The translations under genes and the position numbers were made by a program. DNA of 33,074 nt. Origin: an uncultured Lachnospiraceae bacterium (GTDB lineage Bacteria > Bacillota > Clostridia > Lachnospirales > Lachnospiraceae). Shown one piece after another: positions 15,685 through 23,059 of this stretch (the first letter of the stretch is position 1; each line of letters opens with the position of its first letter). Location: NCBI GenBank assembly GCA_902797025.1, contig CADBRN010000003.1:1-33074 (forward strand). The letters are read 5' to 3'. The notes below the pieces were generated by a model that saw nothing but the letters and a program-made list of their open reading frames with translations, ran no database searches and was not told the DNA's origin.

Positions 15685-16719
15685 TTATTCTGAATCCACC
15701 GGAAGCGCGACGGACAGGATCTGTTCGAGGGAAAATGTGTGACGGCATTCTATGACAGTATCATCCGTTGTGAGAATGTTCCCGTCACCGAGCATTTCGA
15801 TGTAGATGTCGTTTCTGCTGTCCGTGATGATACGGCCGATCTGCATCACATCGAAGCGCTGTTCGAAAATAATGAAAGGATACTTCGGCTCGGTACGAAG
15901 GCGTTTGACAAAACGGCTCATTTTTTCGCACGTCTTTTTCGAACAGTTTTCATCCGGGGCCACGATGACGAATGATCCGCTGTAGGGAAGAAACTCTTCC
16001 GCGCGGCTCCCTTCCGTCCACTGGAGCAGCGTGTCGTCTCCGTAAAAATCATACAGGCCGAACAGGGATTTCTGCTGTTTCATCTTTTTGACATTCTCCG
16101 CGGTGGAGTCCTTCGCTGCCTGGAACAGGAACAGTGTATTTCTGCATTTTTTTATGATGGACAGCTGCTCAGGAGAAAGATGCCCCTCCGGAAGCAGGCA
16201 GATGAATGCAGAATCCGGATGCTCTGCGAACATCAGAAGCAGCTGATCGACTGCCTGCATGGTGCCGCCGCAGCGGATCAGGTACGTGTAGATCCCGAGG
16301 TCATTGCCCTGGCTGACGATATGACTCATATCTGCGGCGTCGATGCTCAGAGGTTCGGACGGATCCGTGCGAATAACGATGCACCACGGAATGTTGAACG
16401 GTTTTTTGCCGTCGAGTCCCCGGATCACCTTCCCGCCGAATGTGAGAGAATTGTAGCCGATGTTGATGCCGAATTCTTTGATGTTCGTCCGGCTGGTGTT
16501 TCGGAGAAGGTTCCGGATCGCCGTGTAGTACGGGCTGTCGTCATTTTTAAGAAGATCCTGGAGCATCTCGTAGATTTCATCAAGAAATCGTCCCGTCGCA
16601 AAATTTCTTCCCATATCGGTCAGCTTCCGGATGCTTCGGTTCGGATCCTCATCGATCTCCCGGAGACTCCGGTCAACGGTCGCGTCGATAATTGCACGTG
16701 TAATTTTATTTGGTTTCAT
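15685..16719 (-). CDS. Radical SAM-like protein lacking the FeS cysteines (probable pseudoenzyme)
   Basis: 344 residues, no close family that I can name with certainty. The order of segments resembles a Clostridial radical SAM family as I remember it. A helical N-terminal region (IIDATVDRSLREIDEDPNRS) is followed by FNIPWCIVI, where relatives have NxPWAILMDPTxxCNLxCxxC, then SHIVSQGNDLGIYTYLIRCG, matching the strand and helix before GGEP. AEHPDSAFICLLPEG matches EKHxDxxFLxFTNG, and near the end DSRNDIYIEMLGDGNI matches the usual INxNGDVEPC stretch. The CxxxCxxC motif is missing, replaced by a shorter RTDPSEPLS, and GGEP reads GGTM. No iron-sulfur chemistry is expected if this reading is right. 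AGGAG precedes the ATG at 16719, and a promoter is visible at 16773-16801. It converges with the TetR gene. It could instead be an unrelated hypothetical protein. Confidence 0.5.
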   Translation of the reverse strand: MKPNKITRAIIDATVDRSLREIDEDPNRSIRKLTDMGRNFATGRFLDEIYEMLQDLLKNDDSPYYTAIRNLLRNTSRTNIKEFGINIGYNSLTFGGKVIRGLDGKKPFNIPWCIVIRTDPSEPLSIDAADMSHIVSQGNDLGIYTYLIRCGGTMQAVDQLLLMFAEHPDSAFICLLPEGHLSPEQLSIIKKCRNTLFLFQAAKDSTAENVKKMKQQKSLFGLYDFYGDDTLLQWTEGSRAEEFLPYSGSFVIVAPDENCSKKTCEKMSRFVKRLRTEPKYPFIIFEQRFDVMQIGRIITDSRNDIYIEMLGDGNILTTDDTVIECRHTFSLEQILSVALPVDSE

Positions 16720-16772
16720 GTTCTGACTCCTGTCTGTGCCGGCGGTCCGGCTTTCTGATCGTATGGTACTTT

Positions 16773-16801
16773 ATTATAGTCTCATCAGACACGGGCGTGA
16801 A
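16773..16801 (-). promoter_or_regulatory. Promoter of the radical-SAM-like gene
   Basis: Minus strand TTCACG (16796-16801), a 17-nt spacer and a perfect TATAAT (16773-16778), about 55 nt before the ATG at 16719. Confidence 0.7.
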
Positions 16802-16825
16802 CGGACAGGTTTTGAAATCTGTCCG
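16802..16825. promoter_or_regulatory. Inverted repeat abutting the -35 element (operator candidate)
   Basis: CGGACAG (16802-16808) and CTGTCCG (16819-16825) are perfect inverted arms separated by 10 bp. They begin one base beyond the -35 of the minus-strand gene and lie about 52 bp upstream of the rpsF promoter. There is no U-run on either strand. The nearby TetR product is a possible ligand, but this is inference. Confidence 0.4.
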
Positions 16826-16876
16826 AAACATCATAATTTTTGTAATTGATTCAAAACCGGTCCGGGTATATTTTTC

Positions 16877-16905
16877 TTTACAAATCCGGGATGCAGTGAT
16901 AAAAT
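16877..16905 (+). promoter_or_regulatory. Promoter of rpsF-rpsR
   Basis: TTTACA (16877-16882), a 17-nt spacer and TAAAAT (16900-16905), leaving a leader of about 70 nt before rpsF. Confidence 0.7.
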
Positions 16906-16933
16906 ATCTCATTGTGAGTAATCACAGCCTTGT

Positions 16934-16954
16934 TTTCCGCACGAAGCGCGGAAA
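16934..16954 (+). other. Leader hairpin upstream of rpsF (possible S6:S18 site)
   Basis: TTTCCGC (16934-16940) and GCGGAAA (16948-16954) form a 7-bp stem with loop ACGAAGC, between the promoter and the GGAGG of rpsF. Many bacteria have an S6:S18-binding hairpin at this place, but I cannot confirm the conserved CCG bulge here. Confidence 0.35.
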
Positions 16955-16981
16955 GCCAAATGTCCAAAAGGAGGAAGAGAC

Positions 16982-17341
16982 ATGAACAAGTATGAACTCG
17001 CACTTGTGGTAAGTGCAAAGCTCGACGACGCGGCGAGAGAAGCGGTCGTTGAGAAGGCAAAAGGTTATGTAACACGCTACGGCGGAGAGATCTCCGAGGT
17101 TGAAGAGTGGGGCAAGAAGAGACTTGCTTACGAGATTCAGCACGAGCGTGACGGCTACTACTTCTTTGTAGAGTTCGAGGCTGAGCCGACTGCTCCCGCA
17201 GAGATCGAGAGACACGTCCGCATCATGGACAGCGTCCTGAGATATCTGATCGTCCGCAGAGATGAAAATGGAGAAGAGGCTGCAGTTGAGGCAACGGCTG
17301 AGGACGCTGCACCGGCAGAGGAAGCAAAGGAGGAGAACTGA
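16982..17341 (+). CDS. rpsF: 30S ribosomal protein S6
   Basis: Platform protein of the 30S subunit that binds 16S rRNA as a dimer with S18. The 119 residues start [41 protein letters not shown] and [20 protein letters not shown] are the S6 signature strands. The last 20 residues are an acidic alanine/glutamate tail, common in S6. AAAAGGAGGAAG precedes the ATG. The rpsR start follows after 2 nt. The usual ssb gene between rpsF and rpsR is missing. Confidence 0.98.
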   Translation: MNKYELALVVSAKLDDAAREAVVEKAKGYVTRYGGEISEVEEWGKKRLAYEIQHERDGYYFFVEFEAEPTAPAEIERHVRIMDSVLRYLIVRRDENGEEAAVEATAEDAAPAEEAKEEN

Positions 17342-17343
17342 TC

Positions 17344-17610
17344 ATGGCATACGCGAACAATAACGGAGACAGAGAAGAATATCGTTCCAGAAGAAGAACC
17401 CCGAGAAGAAGAAGAAAGGTCTGTGTTTTCTGCGGAAAAGACAGCACGATCAGCTACAAGGATGCTGCAAAGCTGAGACATTATATTTCCGAGAGAGGTA
17501 AAATTCTTCCGAGAAGAGTCACCGGAAACTGTGCAAAGCATCAGAGAGCGATCACGCTCGCGATCAAACGTGCAAGACATATGGCGATCCTTCCCTACAC
17601 AGAGGACTGA
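17344..17610 (+). CDS. rpsR: 30S ribosomal protein S18
   Basis: S6 partner in the 30S platform, 88 residues. An arginine-rich N terminus leads into [40 protein letters not shown], then [20 protein letters not shown], is the S18 core. CVFC plus a downstream C-x2-H may bind zinc, as in cysteine-bearing S18 forms. GGAGG lies just upstream, inside the rpsF end, so translation is coupled. A GC-rich terminator follows. Confidence 0.98.
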   Translation: MAYANNNGDREEYRSRRRTPRRRRKVCVFCGKDSTISYKDAAKLRHYISERGKILPRRVTGNCAKHQRAITLAIKRARHMAILPYTED

Positions 17611-17618
17611 TCAACAGA

Positions 17619-17650
17619 CCGCCGCGCCGATATGGCGCGGCGGTTTTGTC
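17619..17650 (+). terminator. Terminator after rpsR
   Basis: CCGCCGCGCC (17619-17628) and GGCGCGGCGG (17634-17643) form a perfect 10-bp GC-rich stem with loop GATAT, followed by TTTTGTC. Confidence 0.88.
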
Positions 17651-17661
17651 GTAAAACGGCA

Positions 17662-17683
17662 GATAAGGCCGGGGTCCCTTATC
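17662..17683 (+). other. Hairpin between rpsR and ftsW
   Basis: GATAAGG (17662-17668) and CCTTATC (17677-17683) are perfect arms around an 8-nt loop, lying between the rpsR terminator and the ftsW promoter. There is no U-run and no known function; it may be chance in a GC-rich spacer. Confidence 0.3.
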
Positions 17684-17727
17684 CGGCTGTCAAGAGGCCG
17701 GGATATGCCGTCCGGGGCGGCTCCGCG

Positions 17728-17756
17728 TTGAAATGGACCCTGCACTGTGCTAAAAT
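17728..17756 (+). promoter_or_regulatory. Promoter of ftsW cluster
   Basis: TTGAAA (17728-17733), a 17-nt spacer and TAAAAT (17751-17756), 31 nt before the ftsW start. It is the only clear promoter before the tight ftsW-sirtuin-gltX-helicase run. Confidence 0.7.
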
Positions 17757-17787
17757 AATCAGAAGCTGAAATTCGGGGAGAGTATTT

Positions 17788-19020
17788 ATGGCGAAGGGGA
17801 AACGAAGCCGTTCCGCGCGGGAACGCGGTGATTTTTATGATTACAGTCTTCTGGCGGTGGTGATTATTCTGATCTGCTTCGGACTGGTTATGCTTTACAG
17901 TGCAAGCGCCTACGAGGCAGCCACATCGTCCGCCATCAAAGACGATATGTTTTACTTTCGGCGGCAGGCGGAGTTCGATGTGGCTGCGATTGTTCTCGCG
18001 GTGTTCCTCTCGAACCTCCGGAACGCGGATTATCATTTCGCGATCCGGATCGCGCCGGCGGTCTATGTGATCTCCTTCGTTCTGATGGCGATGGTGAAAT
18101 ATTCACCCCTGGGGCGCTCTGCAGGCGGCGCGCGCCGGTGGCTGTATCTGGGCGTTCAGTTTCAGCCTTCCGAGATCGCGAAGATTGCGGTGATTCTGTC
18201 CACTTCGTACCTGATCCTGCGGATCGGGAAAAATATGGGCACGGTAAAGGCATTTTTTGTATTGATCTTTTTCGGTGCGGTTCAGGCCGTCGGAGCGTTT
18301 TATCTGACCGATAACCTGAGCACGGGAATCATCATCATGGGAATCTGTTTTTTCATGGTTTTTCTGGCAAGTCCGAATACACGCCGGTATCTCGTCCTTT
18401 TTGCCGCAATCGGCGTCACGATCGCGGTGTCGCTGTTCGCTATCAACCGGATCTTCAGCAGCAGCTCGAATTTCCGGATGCGCCGGATCCTCGTGTGGCT
18501 GCACCCCGAAAAATACCTCGCTTCGGGCGGATATCAGGTAATGCAGGGTCTGTACGCGATCGGATCAGGCGGTTTGTTCGGCAAGGGACTCGGGAACAGC
18601 ACGCAGAAACTGTCCACGATTCCGGAAGCCCAGAATGACATGATTTTTTCGATTATCTGCGAAGAGCTGGGACTGTTCGGCGCAATTATTGTTCTGCTGC
18701 TTTTTGCTTACCTGCTGTACAGACTGTTCTTTATCGCACAGAATGCGCCGGATTTGTACGGAACGCTGATCGCAAGCGGAGTCTTTGTCCACATCGCGCT
18801 TCAGGTGATTCTCAATATCTGCGTGGTGCTGAACCTGATTCCGACGACCGGCGTGACACTTCCATTTGTCAGTTACGGAGGGACATCCGTCATCTTTCTG
18901 ATGATAGAAATCGGAATGGCGCTAAATGTTGCGCGGCAGATCCGTTTCGAAGATGAACCGGGAAAGGAAGGTGCAGGCAATGAGTATCCGATATCTGAAA
19001 GAAATTCTGAGAGAGGGTAA
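17788..19020 (+). CDS. ftsW: FtsW/RodA-family peptidoglycan glycosyltransferase
   Basis: SEDS-family membrane polymerase that extends glycan strands from lipid II together with a class B PBP; FtsW acts in division, RodA in elongation. The 410 residues have about ten membrane helices. Signatures are GLVMLYSASA in helix 1, GARRWLYLGVQFQPSEIAKI, LTDNLSTGIII, GGYQVMQGLYAIGSGGLFGK and PEAQNDMIFSIICEELGLFG. The C-terminal block is NLIPTTGVTLPFVSYGGTSV. The PTTGVTLPFVSYGG form occurs in both branches. I prefer FtsW from the QPSE and Q-N-D blocks, but RodA is not excluded, as no mre or division gene is adjacent. GGGGAGAG precedes the ATG. Its 3' end overlaps the sirtuin gene start by about 41 nt. Confidence 0.9.
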   Translation: MAKGKRSRSARERGDFYDYSLLAVVIILICFGLVMLYSASAYEAATSSAIKDDMFYFRRQAEFDVAAIVLAVFLSNLRNADYHFAIRIAPAVYVISFVLMAMVKYSPLGRSAGGARRWLYLGVQFQPSEIAKIAVILSTSYLILRIGKNMGTVKAFFVLIFFGAVQAVGAFYLTDNLSTGIIIMGICFFMVFLASPNTRRYLVLFAAIGVTIAVSLFAINRIFSSSSNFRMRRILVWLHPEKYLASGGYQVMQGLYAIGSGGLFGKGLGNSTQKLSTIPEAQNDMIFSIICEELGLFGAIIVLLLFAYLLYRLFFIAQNAPDLYGTLIASGVFVHIALQVILNICVVLNLIPTTGVTLPFVSYGGTSVIFLMIEIGMALNVARQIRFEDEPGKEGAGNEYPISERNSERG

Positions 19021-19774
19021 GCATATCGTCTGTCTTCTCGGAAGAGAGGCCGCCGCCCAGAACGGAGGCGTATTTTACCAGAGAGACTTCAGTTACGACA
19101 TCGAGAGTAAGTACGGGATGTCTCCGGATGAAATTTTCAGCACGACGTATTTTCACAACCGGCCGCAGGAATTTTTCCGCTTTTACCGGGAAGAGGTACT
19201 GATGAAACGGGCCGAACCGACCGGTGTTCATTCTGTGTTGAAGCGGATGCAGGATGACGGAAAACTGTCCGCGATCATCACGCGGGGATTTTTTAATGCT
19301 TCACAGAAGGCCGGATGCACCAATGTCATACATCTGTATGGAACGGTCGACGACAACCGCTGTCCGCACTGCGGCGAAAAATACAGCGCCGAATATATTC
19401 TGGAACACCGGCCTATTCCGAAATGCGAAAAATGCGGGACCATGATCCACCCCGGCGTCATTCTTGCCGGTGAGATGCTGGATTCGTCTGTCGTCACCAA
19501 TGCGGCGGAAGCGATATCCTGTGCGGACACATTGCTCGTCGTCGGATGCAATCTCGCGTCAAGGCTCGGATCACTCGCGCGCTACTTTAACGGAAACAAG
19601 ATCGCACTAGTCAATACAATCGAACATTACACCGACCGACGAGCGGACTGCGTCTGCATCGGGCCGTCGCTGGAGGATATTCTGACCGGCGCATACCCGG
19701 AGGCGGAACCGGAGTCTGAAATAACAGAAGCGGACGGTACCAGAAAAACGGATAAGGAGAGAGACAAGAAATGA
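18980..19774 (+). CDS. Atypical SIR2-family (sirtuin) protein lacking catalytic histidine
   Basis: 264 residues with a sirtuin layout. The four zinc cysteines are intact at C128, C131, C149 and C152 (CPHCG ... CEKCG), followed by IHPGVILAGEML, which matches the usual RPxVVxFGExL. SCADTLLVVGCNLAS matches DLLLVIGTSL, and IALVNTIEHYTDRRADCVCI matches the late NAD-binding strand. The key residues are altered. The GAGxS loop reads LLGREAAAQNGG, the QNID segment reads TRGFF, and the catalytic HG of VIELHG reads VIHLYG with tyrosine at 120. Normal NAD-dependent deacylation therefore seems unlikely; ADP-ribose binding or a divergent chemistry is possible. I chose ATG 18980 (behind GGAAGG), which overlaps ftsW. 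The stop overlaps the gltX start (ATGA), so it is translationally coupled to gltX. Confidence 0.75.
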   Translation: MSIRYLKEILREGKHIVCLLGREAAAQNGGVFYQRDFSYDIESKYGMSPDEIFSTTYFHNRPQEFFRFYREEVLMKRAEPTGVHSVLKRMQDDGKLSAIITRGFFNASQKAGCTNVIHLYGTVDDNRCPHCGEKYSAEYILEHRPIPKCEKCGTMIHPGVILAGEMLDSSVVTNAAEAISCADTLLVVGCNLASRLGSLARYFNGNKIALVNTIEHYTDRRADCVCIGPSLEDILTGAYPEAEPESEITEADGTRKTDKERDKK

Positions 19775-21228
19775 GTACAGTCAAGACAAGATTCGCACCG
19801 AGCCCGACCGGCCGTATGCACGTGGGCAACCTGCGCACGGCGCTTTATTCCTACCTGATCGCGAAGCATGCAGACGGAAAATTTATGCTTCGTATCGAAG
19901 ATACGGACCAGGAGCGTTTTATGGAGGGTGCACTTGACATTATCTACCGCACGCTCCGCGAGACGGGACTTCTCTGGGACGAGGGGCCGGATAAGGACGG
20001 AGGCGTCGGCCCGTATGTGCAGAGTGAACGCTGTGAGGCGGGCATCTATATGAAGTACGCGAAACAGCTGATTGAGCAGGGCGACGCCTATTACTGCTTC
20101 TGCACACCGGAACGCCTGAATTCTCTTCGGCGAGTCGTCGCGGGAAAAGAGCTGCTTATGTATGACAAGCACTGTCTCCATCTCTCGAAGGAAGAGATCC
20201 GGGCAAATCTTGACGCCGGTAAACCCTATGTGATCCGTATGAATATGCCGACGGAAGGAACGACGACGTTTCATGATGAGATCTACGGCGATATCTCGGC
20301 TCCGAATGAGGAACTGGATGATATGATTCTGATCAAATCGGACGGATACCCGACGTACAACTTTGCAAATGTGATCGACGATCACCTGATGGGAGTCACT
20401 CATGTCGTGCGCGGAAATGAGTATCTTTCGTCGACGCCGAAGTACAATCTGCTGTACAAGGCGTTCGGATGGGAGGTTCCTACCTATATTCACTGTCCGC
20501 TGATCACAAATGAAGAGGGAGCAAAACTTTCGAAGCGCTCCGGACATTCCTCGTTTGAAGACCTGATCGAACAGGGATTTGTGACGGAAGCCGTCGTCAA
20601 TTTTGTCGCGCTGCTCGGCTGGAGTCCGGAGGGAGAGAACGAAATCTTTTCTCTGCAGGATCTTGTCAAAGCCTTTGATTACCGGAGAATCAACAAATCC
20701 CCTGCGGTTTTTGATATGCAGAAGCTTCGCTGGATGAACGGCGAATATATCAGGAATATGGAGGATCATGCATTCCTGGACCGCGCGATGCCGTACATCG
20801 ATCAGGTGATCACAGCGGATTACGACAAGAAGAAGATCGCGGATATGGTCAAAACCCGCATCCAGGTGTTCCCGGATATTCCTGAGATGATCCGGTTCTT
20901 CGAGGAGCTTCCCGAGTACGACGTGGCGATGTACAACCATAAAAAATCGAAGAGCACACTGGAAAGTTCGAAAAAGGTACTCTCTGAGACGATTCCGATC
21001 CTCGCGGCACTTGATCCGTTTGACAATGATTCGATGTTCGACGCGCTGAAAGCATACGCGGGCGGACAGGGACTCAAGGTCAACACCGTGATGTGGCCGC
21101 TGCGGACCGCGGTTTCCGGAATGGCCGCGACGCCTTCGGGAGCGACCGGAATCATGGATGTTCTGGGGAAGGATGAATCAATCCGCCGCCTGAAGGCAGG
21201 GCTTGCAAAAATTGAAGCAGCCCAATAA
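19771..21228 (+). CDS. gltX: Glutamyl-tRNA synthetase
   Basis: Class I synthetase charging tRNA-Glu (and tRNA-Gln where the amidotransferase route is used). The 485 residues are the usual length. TRFAPSPTGRMHVGNLRTAL contains the HIGH-type motif HVGN. FMLRIEDTDQERF and YPTYNFANVIDDHLMGVTHV are catalytic-domain segments. The KMSKS loop is AKLSKRSG, followed by FVALLGWSPEGENEIF and the anticodon-binding helical domain. ATG 19771 overlaps the sirtuin stop by 4 nt and is preceded by GGAGAGA. The end overlaps the TTG start of the helicase gene by about 26 nt. One gltX is visible; whether it is discriminating or also charges tRNA-Gln cannot be read here. Confidence 0.97.
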   Translation: MSTVKTRFAPSPTGRMHVGNLRTALYSYLIAKHADGKFMLRIEDTDQERFMEGALDIIYRTLRETGLLWDEGPDKDGGVGPYVQSERCEAGIYMKYAKQLIEQGDAYYCFCTPERLNSLRRVVAGKELLMYDKHCLHLSKEEIRANLDAGKPYVIRMNMPTEGTTTFHDEIYGDISAPNEELDDMILIKSDGYPTYNFANVIDDHLMGVTHVVRGNEYLSSTPKYNLLYKAFGWEVPTYIHCPLITNEEGAKLSKRSGHSSFEDLIEQGFVTEAVVNFVALLGWSPEGENEIFSLQDLVKAFDYRRINKSPAVFDMQKLRWMNGEYIRNMEDHAFLDRAMPYIDQVITADYDKKKIADMVKTRIQVFPDIPEMIRFFEELPEYDVAMYNHKKSKSTLESSKKVLSETIPILAALDPFDNDSMFDALKAYAGGQGLKVNTVMWPLRTAVSGMAATPSGATGIMDVLGKDESIRRLKAGLAKIEAAQ

Positions 21229-23041
21229 AGAGCAGGCGGAGGCGATCCGGCACCGGGAAGGGCCGATGCTCGTCCTTGCCGGTCCCGGGACCGGTAAAAC
21301 CACGGTGATCGCCGGGCGATGCGCCGCACTCATCGGGAGCGGCGTCCCTGCCGGATCAATTCTTGTCGTGACGTTCACACGGGCTGCCGCCGCGGAGATG
21401 CGTTCGCGCATCCGGGCGGTTCTTGGCGAACGGGCAGACGGGGCGGCGATCGGTACGTTCCACGGTATTTTCTACGGGATGCTGAAAAAGGTGTACCGCA
21501 TACAGAGCGGAACCGTGATCGGAGCGGGAGAACGCAGGGATCTGATCCGGTCGCTGATCGCTCAGATCTACCCGGACGGCCTGAGGGAACCGGATCTTCC
21601 GGAACAGGCCGGACGGGAGATCAGCCTCGTCAAGACCGGGAGAATCCGCCTGTCAAATTATTATTCGGGAGCGCTTCCGGACGAAGTGTTCCGGAAACTT
21701 GCGGGACGTTATGCGGAAGAACTGAAAAAAAGAAAGCAGATCGATTTTGATGATCTGATCCTGCTCTGCTGGCAGATGCTCAGGAAGTACCCTGAGATTC
21801 TGAAGCGCTGGCAAAATAAATGGAAGTATATCCTGATCGACGAGTTTCAGGATATTTCGCCGCTTCAATATGAAGTGATGCGTATGCTGGCACTCCCCGA
21901 AAACAATCTGTTCATCGTAGGCGATGATGATCAGTCCATCTATCGTTTCCGCGGAGCAAATCCGTCGATCATGCTGAATTTCGGCAAAGATTATCCGGAT
22001 GCCGGGATGATCGCGCTCCGGAAAAATTACAGAAGTACGCCGGAAATCCTGGACTTTGCTTCGCGTGTGATCAGCGGAAATCACAGCCGTTTTGCGAAAC
22101 AGATCGAAGCGGTCAGACCTTCCGGAAAACCGGTGGGCTTCCGCATGTTCCGGGATCTCTTTGAAGAGGCGGATTTTCTGTCTCGTCATATCCGAAAGAA
22201 GATAGACTGCGGAATCGATCCTGACCGGATCGCGGTTCTCGTCCGCACCAACGCAGGCGCCCGCCATGTGATCGAGCGCTTTCTGTCCGACCGGATACCG
22301 TTTCGTGCGCTGGAGACGATTCCCTGTATCTATGATCACTGGGCTGCGAAAGATATCCTGACCTATCTGGAGATCGCAAACGGAGGCATGACCCGGGCGA
22401 ATTTTTTAAGAATCTGCAACCGCCCGCTGCGATATCTTTCAAGAGAGGCTTTTGCGGAGCGGGAGGTCTCCTTCGGCCGGCTGTACGATTTTTACCGCGG
22501 GAAAGAGTGGATGCAGAAGCGAATCGCACGGCTTGAAAACGATATCCGGACAATCCGGCATTTATCGCCGTACGGGGCGATCTGCTATATCCGGAAATCC
22601 GTCGGGTATGATGATTACATCGCAAACTACGCGGACGATCACGGGATGCCCGCCGGCGCGCTGACGGACGTTCTTGACGAGATCGCTGACAGTGCGAAAA
22701 GCTGCAGGTATTACGCGGAATGGAAAACCCGGATTGAACAGTTCCGGATGAATCTGCATGAAATGACCGACACGGTGCCGGAACACGGAGTGATGATCTC
22801 AACCCTGCATGCCGCGAAAGGAACCGAATATGATCTCGTATACCTCATCGATGTCAATGACGAAGTGATCCCGCACAAAAAAGCCGTACTCGACGCGGAC
22901 ATCGAAGAAGAGCGGAGAATGTTCTATGTCGGCCTGACACGCGCGCGGGACGAGCTTTTTATCAGCGCGGTTATGAACCGCTACGGGAAAGCCGCCGGTC
23001 TGTCTCCTTTTTTATCCGGGATCAAAACGGCGGAGAAATGA
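21203..23041 (+). CDS. UvrD/PcrA/Rep-type superfamily 1 DNA helicase
   Basis: ATP-dependent 3'-5' helicase of the UvrD family, 612 residues, about 100 shorter than PcrA. Motifs in order are the Q motif (LKQPNKEQAEAIRH), Walker A LAGPGTGKTT, Ia VVTFTRAAAAEM, IGTFHGIFYGML, KQIDFDDLI, Walker B LIDEFQD, motif III GDDDQSIYRFRGA, IV RKNYRSTPEIL, V STLHAAKGTEYDLVYLIDV and VI EERRMFYVGLTRARDELF. The C-terminal PcrA tail that binds RNA polymerase is absent. The start is TTG 21203 or TTG 21212; both lie inside the gltX end, and spacing from GCAGGG favours the second. Likely roles are repair and removal of RNA polymerase or RecA, by analogy. It is translated right after gltX. Confidence 0.92.
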   Translation: MQKLKQPNKEQAEAIRHREGPMLVLAGPGTGKTTVIAGRCAALIGSGVPAGSILVVTFTRAAAAEMRSRIRAVLGERADGAAIGTFHGIFYGMLKKVYRIQSGTVIGAGERRDLIRSLIAQIYPDGLREPDLPEQAGREISLVKTGRIRLSNYYSGALPDEVFRKLAGRYAEELKKRKQIDFDDLILLCWQMLRKYPEILKRWQNKWKYILIDEFQDISPLQYEVMRMLALPENNLFIVGDDDQSIYRFRGANPSIMLNFGKDYPDAGMIALRKNYRSTPEILDFASRVISGNHSRFAKQIEAVRPSGKPVGFRMFRDLFEEADFLSRHIRKKIDCGIDPDRIAVLVRTNAGARHVIERFLSDRIPFRALETIPCIYDHWAAKDILTYLEIANGGMTRANFLRICNRPLRYLSREAFAEREVSFGRLYDFYRGKEWMQKRIARLENDIRTIRHLSPYGAICYIRKSVGYDDYIANYADDHGMPAGALTDVLDEIADSAKSCRYYAEWKTRIEQFRMNLHEMTDTVPEHGVMISTLHAAKGTEYDLVYLIDVNDEVIPHKKAVLDADIEEERRMFYVGLTRARDELFISAVMNRYGKAAGLSPFLSGIKTAEK

Positions 23042-23059
23042 AACTTTGAGGTGAACAGT

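Noticed and set aside
16180-16758. Plus-strand frame opposite the radical-SAM-like gene (192 codons)
   Set aside because: Shadow frame without start signals; the minus-strand gene has promoter, ribosome binding site and family-like segments.
19627-20940. 437-codon minus-strand frame opposite gltX
   Set aside because: Shadow of gltX; histidine/arginine-rich nonsense composition with no domain.
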